A stretch of 42,418 bases of DNA from contig NZ_JAUSBZ010000017.1 in the NCBI RefSeq assembly GCF_030651755.1, positions 1 to 42,418 on the forward strand, given 5' to 3'. The translations under genes were made by a program, and so were the position numbers. This document shows, one piece after another, positions 1 through 7,246 of this stretch. The first letter of the stretch is position 1; each line of letters begins with the position of its first letter. Source of the DNA: Phenylobacterium sp. GTDB lineage: Bacteria; Pseudomonadota; Alphaproteobacteria; Caulobacterales; Caulobacteraceae. The notes below the pieces were generated by a model, which did no database searches, was not told the DNA's origin, and saw only the letters and a program-made list of their open reading frames with translations.

Positions 1-647
1 TGGCCGCCGCCCTTGCCGCCATGATGACCGCCGTGATGGCCGCCATGGCCGATCACATAGCCGCCACGCACCGAGACCTGGGCTGACGCCCGGGCCGAGG
101 CTGAGGCCTGGGCCGAGGCGTAGGACGAGCCGCCGCTGTTCACGATCATGTAGCCGCCGCCGCCATAGCCGCCCGAGGGGATCGGGCCGACCCCGCCTGT
201 GTCGGCGAAGAAGCTCATGGGCAGGACCTCCCCATGGGCCGACCCACAGGACGACACGCAGGGCGCGCAGCAGGGACCGTAGACCGGCTGCGGATAGGGT
301 GCTGGGCCATGATAGGGGGGCGCATATTGCCGCGGCCCATAGGCCGGCGGCGGATAGCCGTGATGCGGCGGTTGTGGGTGACCATGCGGCGGGTGGCCAA
401 AGTCCTGCCGATAGGGGCCATATTCCTGGGCGTAGCCGCGGGTCCCGTAGGCGTCGCTCACCGTGGCCTGCTCATACCCATAGGTCTCGCTGTAGCCGGA
501 ACTGTGGTGATAGGTCTGGCCGCCATAGCCGCTGGAATAGCCGCCGGCCGCCGCCGGACAGGGATTGTGCGCCGGGCAGGCGGCGGCAACGCCGCCCATC
601 AGCATCGCAAAGGTGAAACCGGCGATCAGGCGGTGGGACCAGGACAT
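1..647 (-). CDS. Secreted Ser/Ala- and Gly/His-rich protein, C-terminus cut by window edge
   Basis: I read this open frame directly on the minus strand; it runs off the left edge without a stop. It starts MSWSHRLIAGFTFAMLMGGV, a classic signal peptide (basic n-region, hydrophobic core, cleavage near AAA-C), after a GGAG ribosome site 7 bases before the ATG. The mature part is low complexity: Tyr/Gly/Ser-rich (GGYSSGYGGQTYHHSSGY), then Pro/His/Tyr-rich, a cysteine cluster (CCAPCVSSC), an alternating Ala-Ser stretch (SAQASASARASAQVS), and a Gly/His tail (GGHHGGHHGGKGGGH). The last looks metal-binding. At least 215 residues are present. I recognise no family; an exported surface, adhesive or metal-binding protein is an inference from composition only. 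Confidence 0.7.
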   Translation of the reverse strand, partial: MSWSHRLIAGFTFAMLMGGVAAACPAHNPCPAAAGGYSSGYGGQTYHHSSGYSETYGYEQATVSDAYGTRGYAQEYGPYRQDFGHPPHGHPQPPHHGYPPPAYGPRQYAPPYHGPAPYPQPVYGPCCAPCVSSCGSAHGEVLPMSFFADTGGVGPIPSGGYGGGGYMIVNSGGSSYASAQASASARASAQVSVRGGYVIGHGGHHGGHHGGKGGG

Positions 648-772
648 CTTACGCTCCAGATACAAAACTTAACGGAACGCTAACGCGCCAGGGTGGGCGG
701 GCGCGAGTCCTTGCAAGTCCTGCGCGAGCTTGACCAGAGGGCTTTCCAGGTCAGGTCGAGGGGCCGCCGGCC

Positions 773-970
773 CTAGAAGTCGACGGCGATCCCCTTGCGC
801 TCCCAGTCGCCGAAGCGCGTGGGCTCCGGCCCCTTGGGGCCGCCCTCCTCGGGGGGCGGCTGCAGGGCGGCCTCGGCGTCGCGGCGGGCCTGGGCCTCTT
901 CGAGGGCGCGGCGGGCGGCGGCCGTCAGGGACTTGCCGGGGGCCGCATTGGGGATCTGATCTTGGGACAT
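773..970 (-). CDS. DUF1674 / succinate dehydrogenase assembly factor 4 (SDHAF4) family protein
   Basis: A 65-residue protein whose C-terminus reads PEPTRFGDWERKGIAVDF, the signature of the DUF1674/SDHAF4 family (consensus PTRYGDWEKKGxxxDF). In mitochondria SDHAF4 binds the flavinylated SdhA subunit and promotes its assembly into succinate dehydrogenase; bacterial members are presumed to do likewise but are little studied. The N-terminal half is a charged Ala/Arg-rich helix followed by a Pro/Gly-rich linker, normal for the family. The start is an ATG with a weak ribosome site. In alphaproteobacteria this gene is commonly found near rsmB, as here, though it is on the opposite strand. Confidence 0.85.
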   Translation of the reverse strand: MSQDQIPNAAPGKSLTAAARRALEEAQARRDAEAALQPPPEEGGPKGPEPTRFGDWERKGIAVDF

Positions 971-1198
971 CTTTGGGCTCGGTCGTCAGGCGGAAAGGCC
1001 GCCGCCAACCTAGTTAGTCACTGAACCGCCCGGGCGACAGGGACGCCGCGCCAGAGGCCGCCAAAAACCAGAGTTGTTCAGGCGGCGCCTGGGGCCTTGT
1101 CGCGTTCGTCGAACTTTGGTTTATGCGCCGCCACACGCGCCTGGGGGGCGATACGATGGGCGTGCTCGCCCTAAGCGCGAACGGAGATCTAGACGACG

Positions 1199-1591
1199 AT
1201 GACCAGACTGTCGGTCGCCTTTTTTGGGTCGGCGGTGGCCTATGCCCTGATAGGCATGGTGATGGGTGTGTGGATGGGCGCTTCGGGCGACCACACCCTT
1301 TCGCCGGTGCACGCCCATATCAACCTGCTCGGCTGGGCGAGCCTCGCCCTGATGGGCGCCTTTTACGGACTGGCCGGAGACCTCGCGCCCCGACGCCTGG
1401 CCTGGGTCAATTTCTTCGTCTCCAATGTCGGCAATCTGATCTCGCTGCCGCTGCTGGCGCTGCTGCTGCTGGGCGACCGGAGCGTACTGCCGGTCATGGC
1501 GGTGGGGGAGGCCCTGATGGTGGCCGGGATGGGCGTCTTCGCGGTCGCCATCGTGATCGTGGCGCGCAAGGCGCCCTCAACAGCCCTCTGA
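1199..1591 (+). CDS. Small CcoN-like four-helix membrane protein
   Basis: 130 residues with about four hydrophobic helices. After the first helix comes SPVHAHINLLGW, a His-rich motif at a helix start that resembles the haem-binding helix of cytochrome oxidase subunit I (cbb3/CcoN type). Short proteins of this kind are often labelled 'cytochrome-c oxidase' or CcoN-like in alphaproteobacteria, but they are far too short (CcoN is over 450 residues) to be a complete oxidase subunit, so a haem-binding or sensory role is only inferred. The ATG follows GGAG about 13 bases upstream. It stands alone between the divergent DUF1674 gene and rsmB. Confidence 0.75.
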   Translation: MTRLSVAFFGSAVAYALIGMVMGVWMGASGDHTLSPVHAHINLLGWASLALMGAFYGLAGDLAPRRLAWVNFFVSNVGNLISLPLLALLLLGDRSVLPVMAVGEALMVAGMGVFAVAIVIVARKAPSTAL

Positions 1592-1639
1592 TCACATCAA
1601 GGCTTGCCTGAGGGCGGCTGAGCGGGCACCTCGCAGGCG

Positions 1640-2923
1640 GTGAACGACGACAATGATCTTGGCCTTCCCGCCCGGGGCGCAGCCCTCGACATCCTGACCG
1701 CCGCCCTGGCGCGACGCACCGGCCTGGAGGAGGCGATCTCCACGCCGGCCTTCGGCGCGCTATCGCCGAGGGACCGGGCCTTCGCCCGGGCCCTGGCCAT
1801 GGCCACCCTGCGCCGGCTTGGCCCCATCGACCGGGCGCTGGACGCCAAGCTGGCCAAGTCGCCGCCGGACGGGGTGCGGCAGATCCTGCGGATCGGCGTG
1901 GCCCAGGCCTTCCTGTTGGACACCCCGCCCTTCGCCGCGGTGGCCACCAGCGTCGATCTGGCCGCCTCCCGCCGGGACACCGCGCCCTTCAAGGGCCTGG
2001 TCAACGCCGTCCTGCGGGGCCTGTTGCGCGAACCGCCGAACCTGGATGTTCCCGAAGCCTTGGCGCCGCCCTGGCTGATGGCCCGTTGGACCCAGGCGTT
2101 CGGCCCGGAGACCGCGCTCGAAATCGCCAAGGTGATCGCCCAGGAGCCAGCCACCGATCTCTCTGTTCGCGATTCCGCCACGGCCGAGGCCCTGGCGACT
2201 GAACTGGAGGCCGAGATTCTGCCCGGCGGCAGCCTGCGCACCGCCCGCCGGGGCGATCTGGCGACCTGGCCGGGGTTCGAGGCCGGCGCCTGGTGGGTGC
2301 AGGACGCCTCGGCCGCCATCCCCGCCCGCCTACTGGAGGCCGGTCCCGACCAGCAGGTGCTTGACCTCTGCGCCGCGCCCGGCGGCAAGACCCTCCAGCT
2401 GGCCGCCACCGGCGCCAGCGTGACGGCGCTGGACCGCTCGGCCGGCCGGCTCAAACGCCTGGCCGCCAATCTGGAGCGGATGGGGCTGAAGGCGGCCACT
2501 GTCACCGCCAACGCCACGGAATGGAAGGCGCCCGACCTGTTCGACGCCGTCCTGCTGGACGCCCCCTGCTCGGCCACCGGCACCTTCCGCCGCCATCCCG
2601 ACGTCCTTTGGGCCGCGCGGCCGGCCGACATCGCCAGCCTGGCCGAGACCCAGGCCCGTCTGCTGGACGCCACCGCACCACGGGTCGCCCCCCAGGGTCG
2701 GCTGATCTATTGCGTCTGCAGCCTGGAGCCCGAGGAAGGCGAATCGCAGGTCGCGGGGTTTCTGTCTCGCCACCCGAACTTCGTCCTAGAGCCCATCGCC
2801 GCCGGAGAGGGCGGCGCGCCGGCCGCCAGCGTGCGCCCGGACGGAACCCTTCGCATCTTGCCCTTCCACAGCCCGGGCGGAACCGACGGCTTCTATGTCG
2901 CCCGCTTCCTGCGGCAGAGCTGA
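1640..2923 (+). CDS. rsmB: 16S rRNA (cytosine(967)-C(5))-methyltransferase RsmB
   Basis: 427 residues, the usual RsmB length. The N-terminal ~140 residues are the NusB-like RNA-binding domain, then an Rsm linker, then a class I SAM methyltransferase domain: motif I LDLCAAPGGKT at about residues 241-251, motif IV DAPCSATGTFRRHPDVLW with Cys310, and motif VI YCVCSLEPEEGE with Cys360. Family members use the motif VI cysteine as the covalent nucleophile and the motif IV cysteine for product release. The enzyme acts on free 16S rRNA in the cytoplasm. The start is GTG; a better in-frame start is not apparent. It leads a same-strand run with rpe and the heparinase gene. Confidence 0.95.
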   Translation: MNDDNDLGLPARGAALDILTAALARRTGLEEAISTPAFGALSPRDRAFARALAMATLRRLGPIDRALDAKLAKSPPDGVRQILRIGVAQAFLLDTPPFAAVATSVDLAASRRDTAPFKGLVNAVLRGLLREPPNLDVPEALAPPWLMARWTQAFGPETALEIAKVIAQEPATDLSVRDSATAEALATELEAEILPGGSLRTARRGDLATWPGFEAGAWWVQDASAAIPARLLEAGPDQQVLDLCAAPGGKTLQLAATGASVTALDRSAGRLKRLAANLERMGLKAATVTANATEWKAPDLFDAVLLDAPCSATGTFRRHPDVLWAARPADIASLAETQARLLDATAPRVAPQGRLIYCVCSLEPEEGESQVAGFLSRHPNFVLEPIAAGEGGAPAASVRPDGTLRILPFHSPGGTDGFYVARFLRQS

Positions 2924-2998
2924 GCCCCGGCCGACCTGCGTCATCCCCGCGGCCGGCGGTCCTTGTGGCCGCCCCGCGGCTTGGGTTAAGTCCAGACG

Positions 2999-3661
2999 AT
3001 GACGCGCACGCCTCTCATCGCCCCCTCCATCCTGGCCGCTGACTTCGCTCGCCTGGGCGAGGAATGCCGGGCCATTGAAGCCGCCGGCGCCGACTGGGTG
3101 CATATCGATGTGATGGACGGCCATTTCGTGCCCAACATCACCATTGGCCCTGATGTGGTGAAGGCGCTGAAGCCCCACGTCTCCATCCCCTTTGACGTGC
3201 ATCTGATGATCGCGCCGGCTGACCCCTATGTGGAGGCCTTCGCCAAGGCCGGCGCCGACCTGATCAGCGTCCATCCCGAAAGCGGACCGCACCTGAGCCG
3301 GACGCTGCAGCTGATCCGCAGCCTGGGCTGCAAGGCCGGCGTGGTGTTCAACCCGTCCACCTCGCCCGCCGTCCTCGAGTCGATCATGGACCAGGTCGAC
3401 CTGATCCTGGTCATGTCGGTCAATCCAGGCTTCGGCGGGCAGAAGTTCATGACCTCGCAGTTGGCCAAGATCCGCCGCCTGCGAGAGATGATCAACGCCA
3501 CGGGTCGTGACATCCACCTGGAGGTTGATGGCGGCGTCACGCCAGAGACCGCCCCGCTCTGCCTGGAGGCCGGGGCCAGCGCCCTGGTGGCCGGCACCGC
3601 CGTCTTCAAGGGCGGCGCCAGCGCCTACGCCGCCAACATCACCGCCCTTCGGGGCGGGTGA
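2999..3661 (+). CDS. rpe: Ribulose-phosphate 3-epimerase
   Basis: 220 residues forming a complete TIM barrel. It interconverts D-ribulose 5-phosphate and D-xylulose 5-phosphate in the pentose phosphate pathway. Family signatures seen are IAPSILAADFARLGEE at the N-terminus, the metal-site motif HIDVMDGHFVPN, VHLMI, VMSVNPGFGGQ, and the second catalytic region LEVDGGV followed by ALVAGTAVF. The active-site aspartates (in DVMDG and VDGG) and the metal-binding histidines are present. Its TGA overlaps the GTG start of the next gene by 4 bases, so the two are probably translationally coupled. Confidence 0.97.
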   Translation: MTRTPLIAPSILAADFARLGEECRAIEAAGADWVHIDVMDGHFVPNITIGPDVVKALKPHVSIPFDVHLMIAPADPYVEAFAKAGADLISVHPESGPHLSRTLQLIRSLGCKAGVVFNPSTSPAVLESIMDQVDLILVMSVNPGFGGQKFMTSQLAKIRRLREMINATGRDIHLEVDGGVTPETAPLCLEAGASALVAGTAVFKGGASAYAANITALRGG

Positions 3662-5412
3662 GCGGGGCGCTCGTGGCCGGACAGCCTCCCCCGGCGCCGG
3701 CGCGAAGGCGTCTGCCTGGCCAGGTGTCCGCCCTGGCTCTGGCTGTGGGCCTGCGCCGTCAAATCCGCCGGGAGTGGGCGGGCTCTCCCCTGCATCGCTG
3801 GATCCTGGCGCGCCCCCGACCCGAAGGCCTCACCGGCGCGCCGCCTGACCCGCGCCCCGGTCGGGCCGAGAACGGCCGGCGCATCCTCCTCGGGGATTTC
3901 ACCTTCGCCGGGGCCACCCTGCACGCCGGCCCCAAGGGCGACCCCTGGGACCGCCCCAATCCCAGCCGGCGCTTCGCCATCGCCCTGCACCGGTTCGACT
4001 GGCTGCGGGACCTGCTGGCGGTCGGCGAGAGCGGGGCGGCCGAAGGCCTGCGCCTGACCCTGACCTGGCGACGCACCTTTGGCCGTTGGAACGGCTTTTC
4101 CTGGGACCCCGAGGTGTTGGAGCGCCGGGTGTTCAACCTGGCCTGCGGGGCGCCGGCCATCTGCGCCGGAGCCTCGGACGCCGAGTCCAGCCAGATCGCC
4201 CTGGATCTCGCCCGACAGGCCCGCCACCTGCTGGCGGCGATCGATGGTCCCGTGCGCGCTGCCGAGCGGGCCTGCGCCGTGGCGCTGGCCGGCGCTGTCC
4301 TGGCCGGCGAGGCCGGCGACCGGCTGGTCGCCAAGGCCCTGGAGCGCCTGGTCAGGGCCCTGGCCGACACTGTCGAGGCCGATGGGGGTCACGCGTCCCG
4401 CTCCCCCCAAGCGGCGCTGCAACTGCTCCTGGACCTCCAGACCCTGGACGAGGCCTTGGTTCAGCGCGGGATCGCCCCGCCGGACGAGATGATGCGGGCC
4501 ATCGACCGGCTCGTGGGGGCGGTGCGATTCTTCACCCTGGCCGATGGGGCCTTGCCGGTCTTCCAAGGGGGCGAGGCCCTGCGGCCGGCCCTGGTGGCCG
4601 CCGCCCGGGCCAGCGAGAACGACGCCGGCCGCACCCTGCCGACCTCCCGCAACGGCTATCAGCGCCTGGAGAGCCGCAGCCTGCAACTGGTCGCTGACGC
4701 CGCGCCGCCGGCGAGCGGCCCGTGGAGCGTCAGCGCCTGCGCCCAGCCCCTGGCCCTGGAAGTGCTGATTAGCGGTCGCCGGGCGATCACCAACTGCGGC
4801 TGGTCCCCCGACGCGGTAGGTCCCGAGGCCCTGCGTCTGGCCGATGCGGCCTCCACCGCCTCCCTCGGAGACCTGCCCTGCGGCGAACCGGTTCGCGGCC
4901 TGCAGGCACGGGCGCTGGGGCCTCGGCTGATCGGCGCCGACGCCGCCGTGGCGGCCCGCCGCCAGCAGGCCGACGGGGCGCTGTGGCTGGAAATGTCCCA
5001 CGATGGGTGGGTCCGGCGGTTCGGCTTGCGCCACGAGCGACGGCTCTATCTGGACCTGGCCACCGACGAACTTCGCGGCGAGGACCGGTTCACGCCAGTG
5101 TCCGACGCGGCTCCGGGGGAGGATCCCCGGCGGTTCATCCCCTTCTCCGTTCGTTTCCACATCCACCCCGACGCCCGCGCCTCCTTGGCGAGGGACGGCA
5201 AGAGCGTCCTGATCAAGGCCGACGGAGAAGAGACCGGCTGGTGGCTGCGCAATGACGCCATGGAGGTGGCCATCGAGGCCTCGGTCTTCTTCCAGGAAGG
5301 CCAGGCCCGGCGGACCAGTCAGGTGGTGCTCCGCGGTCAGGTCCGGCAGGAGGCCGGCGCCCGTCTGCGCTGGAAGCTGGCGGCCGCCGAACCCTGGCCG
5401 CCCCCGCGGTGA
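3658..5412 (+). CDS. Heparinase II/III family protein
   Basis: 584 residues, no signal peptide. The N-terminal half is the alpha-helical barrel typical of heparinase II/III and alginate-lyase-like proteins (FGRWNGFSWDPEVLERRVFN is its most conserved stretch). The C-terminal half is beta-rich and ends RWKLAAAEPWPPP, like other alphaproteobacterial members found beside rsmB and purH. Family enzymes cleave acidic polysaccharides by beta-elimination, but the substrate of this conserved chromosomal group is unknown, and without a secretion signal a role in envelope or glycan turnover is only a guess. The GTG start overlaps the rpe stop (GTGA). Confidence 0.85.
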   Translation: MSGALVAGQPPPAPARRRLPGQVSALALAVGLRRQIRREWAGSPLHRWILARPRPEGLTGAPPDPRPGRAENGRRILLGDFTFAGATLHAGPKGDPWDRPNPSRRFAIALHRFDWLRDLLAVGESGAAEGLRLTLTWRRTFGRWNGFSWDPEVLERRVFNLACGAPAICAGASDAESSQIALDLARQARHLLAAIDGPVRAAERACAVALAGAVLAGEAGDRLVAKALERLVRALADTVEADGGHASRSPQAALQLLLDLQTLDEALVQRGIAPPDEMMRAIDRLVGAVRFFTLADGALPVFQGGEALRPALVAAARASENDAGRTLPTSRNGYQRLESRSLQLVADAAPPASGPWSVSACAQPLALEVLISGRRAITNCGWSPDAVGPEALRLADAASTASLGDLPCGEPVRGLQARALGPRLIGADAAVAARRQQADGALWLEMSHDGWVRRFGLRHERRLYLDLATDELRGEDRFTPVSDAAPGEDPRRFIPFSVRFHIHPDARASLARDGKSVLIKADGEETGWWLRNDAMEVAIEASVFFQEGQARRTSQVVLRGQVRQEAGARLRWKLAAAEPWPPPR

Positions 5413-5454
5413 GGCGGCGCATTGACTCCGATGATCGGGCGGCGCTACGAGCCC

Positions 5455-5536
5455 CCTGTCCTGCGTGACTGGCGAAAATCGAGGTGGGTGACCACCGGGG
5501 AGCCAGGACCTCATACGCCGCTCGCCTGGGCACGCC
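5455..5536 (+). promoter_or_regulatory. ZTP (pfl) riboswitch upstream of purH
   Basis: The leader contains the conserved blocks of the ZTP/ZMP riboswitch in order: CGTGACTGGCG (5464-5474), a hairpin GGTGG-GTGA-CCACC (5483-5496), GGGGAGCC (5497-5504), and the 3' block CGCCTGGGCA (5523-5532). The outer stem GTCCTG (5458-5463) pairs with CAGGAC (5504-5509). The class binds ZTP or ZMP (AICAR 5'-monophosphate), which accumulates when 10-formyl-THF is short, and turns on purine and one-carbon genes. ZMP is the substrate of PurH, so the context fits exactly. I see no terminator with a T-run before the gene; the ribosome site lies about 20 bases downstream, so translational control is likely. Confidence 0.92.
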
Positions 5537-5564
5537 TCGTCACCTTTCCCGCCAGGAGACCGCC

Positions 5565-7178
5565 GTGCCCGCCGCCCCCGACTTCCCCGCCGCCCCCGAC
5601 GCCGTCAAACCTGTCCGCGCCCTCTTGTCGGTCTCCGACAAGACCGGCCTGGTGGAGGCCGCCCGGGCGCTCTCGGACATGGGGGTGGAGTTGGTCTCCA
5701 CCGGCGGCACCAAGGCGGCCATCGCCGCGGCCGGTCTGCCGGTGAAGGACGTCGCCGACCTCACCGGATTCCCGGAAATGATGGACGGCCGGGTCAAGAC
5801 CCTGCACCCGGTGGTGCATGGGGGCCTGCTGGGGGTTCGGGACGCTGATCACCACGCCCAGGCCATGGCCGAGCACGGCATCGGCCCGATCGATATCGTC
5901 TATGTGACCCTCTATCCCTTCGAGCAGACCGTGGCCGGGGGCGGCGATTTCGCGTCCTGCGTCGAGAACATCGACATCGGCGGGCCGGCCATGATCCGGT
6001 CGGGCGCCAAGAACCACGGATACGTCGCCGTCTGCACCGAGCGCGCCGACCTGGAAGAGGTGATCGAGGCCCTCAAGGCCGAGGGGTCCACGTCTCTAGC
6101 CCTGCGCAAGCGTCTGGCCGCCCGCGCCTATGCCCGCACCGCAGCCTATGACGCGGCCATCTCCCAGTGGTTCGCCGCGGAGCTGGAAGAGCAGGCGCCG
6201 CGCCGCCGGGCCTTCGCCGGCGAGCTGGTCCAGACCATGCGCTATGGGGAAAACCCGCACCAGGCCGCGGCCTTCTATTCTGACGGCTCGAACCGTCCAG
6301 GGGTGGCCAGCGCCACCCAGCTGCAGGGCAAGGCCCTGTCCTACAACAACATCGCCGACACCGATGCGGCCATCGAATTGGCAGCCGAGTTCGACCCCGC
6401 CGCCAGCGCGGCGGTGACCATCATCAAGCACGCCAACCCCTGCGGCGTGGCGCTCGGCGCTGACCTGGCCGAGGCCTATCACCGCGCCCTGCAGTGCGAT
6501 CCAGTCTCGGCCTTCGGCGGCATCGTGGCGGTCAACCGCCGGCTGGACGCGGCCGCAGCCCGGGAAATCGTCAAGGTCTTCACCGAGGTGGTGGTGGCCC
6601 CTGAGGCGGACGATGAAGCCATCGCCATCTTCAAGAAGAAGAAGGACCTGCGCCTGCTGATCACCGGCGGCCTGCCCGATCCCAGGGCCGCCGGGCTCAC
6701 CTGGCGGCAGGTGGCCGGAGGCTTCCTGGTGCAGGGCCGGGACAACGCCCACATCACCGCCGCCGACCTGAAGATCGTGACCAAGCGCCAGCCGACGGAG
6801 GCGGAGCTGCGCGACATGCTGTTCGCCTTCACCGTGGCCAAGCATGTGAAGTCCAACGCCATCGTCTATGCCCGCGATGGCCAGACCGCTGGCATCGGGG
6901 CGGGCCAGATGAACCGCAAGGACTCCGCTCGGATCGCCGCCCTCCGCGCGGCTGAGGCTGCGGAGACCGCCGGCCTGCCGGAGTCGCTCGCCAAGGGTTC
7001 GGCCTGCGCCTCGGACGCCTTCTTCCCGTTCGCCGACGGCCTGATCCAGGCCGCCGAGGCCGGGGCGACCGCGGTGATCCAGCCGGGCGGCTCGATTCGC
7101 GACGAAGAGGTGATCGCCGCGGCCGATGCGGCCGGCCTGGCCATGGCCTTCACCGGCGTGCGGGTCTTCCGGCACTAG
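5565..7178 (+). CDS. purH: Bifunctional AICAR transformylase / IMP cyclohydrolase PurH
   Basis: 537 residues from the chosen GTG; E. coli PurH has 529. It performs the last two steps of IMP synthesis: formylation of AICAR with 10-formyl-THF, then ring closure. The N-terminal MGS-like IMP cyclohydrolase domain (about residues 15-210) shows [17 protein letters not shown] and [11 protein letters not shown]. The C-terminal transformylase domain shows [21 protein letters not shown] with its catalytic Lys-His pair, and [10 protein letters not shown]. The frame is open further upstream, but that extension lies inside the riboswitch; the GTG follows CAGGAG by 6 bases and gives the right length. Confidence 0.96.
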   Translation: MPAAPDFPAAPDAVKPVRALLSVSDKTGLVEAARALSDMGVELVSTGGTKAAIAAAGLPVKDVADLTGFPEMMDGRVKTLHPVVHGGLLGVRDADHHAQAMAEHGIGPIDIVYVTLYPFEQTVAGGGDFASCVENIDIGGPAMIRSGAKNHGYVAVCTERADLEEVIEALKAEGSTSLALRKRLAARAYARTAAYDAAISQWFAAELEEQAPRRRAFAGELVQTMRYGENPHQAAAFYSDGSNRPGVASATQLQGKALSYNNIADTDAAIELAAEFDPAASAAVTIIKHANPCGVALGADLAEAYHRALQCDPVSAFGGIVAVNRRLDAAAAREIVKVFTEVVVAPEADDEAIAIFKKKKDLRLLITGGLPDPRAAGLTWRQVAGGFLVQGRDNAHITAADLKIVTKRQPTEAELRDMLFAFTVAKHVKSNAIVYARDGQTAGIGAGQMNRKDSARIAALRAAEAAETAGLPESLAKGSACASDAFFPFADGLIQAAEAGATAVIQPGGSIRDEEVIAAADAAGLAMAFTGVRVFRH

Positions 7179-7187
7179 GCCACTCTA

Positions 7188-7242
7188 AGTCTTGAGGGCG
7201 TTTCTTCCGATAACCGGATCCCCTTATCGGAACGCGCTTTGG
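7188..7242 (-). repeat. Dispersed palindromic repeat, copy A
   Basis: This sits between the convergent ends of purH and gdhZ. It holds perfect 9-base inverted arms TTCCGATAA (7205-7213) and TTATCGGAA (7224-7232) around CCGG. Its minus-strand reading aligns along its length with two other intergenic copies in this window (14118-14170 and 19709-19765), including the outer AGCGCG and the CTCA-GACT end. It could act as a bidirectional terminator, but there is no T-run. Confidence 0.75.
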
Positions 7243-7246
7243 CCGC

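Noticed and set aside
1020..1198. FNR/FixK box before the CcoN-like gene
   Set aside because: TTGTC and GTCGAA near 1097-1113 do not have the TTGAT-N4-ATCAA spacing or symmetry.
1123..1611. 162-residue frame across the CcoN-like gene
   Set aside because: Arg/Gly/Pro-rich translation without family features; shadow of the membrane protein at 1199-1591.
3625..5514. 629-residue frame antisense to the heparinase gene
   Set aside because: Pro/Gly/Gln-rich shadow of a high-GC gene; the plus strand has a clear family match and coupled start.
5484..5564. Longer N-terminus for PurH
   Set aside because: Lies within the ZTP riboswitch, and the GTG at 5565 has a good ribosome site and correct length.
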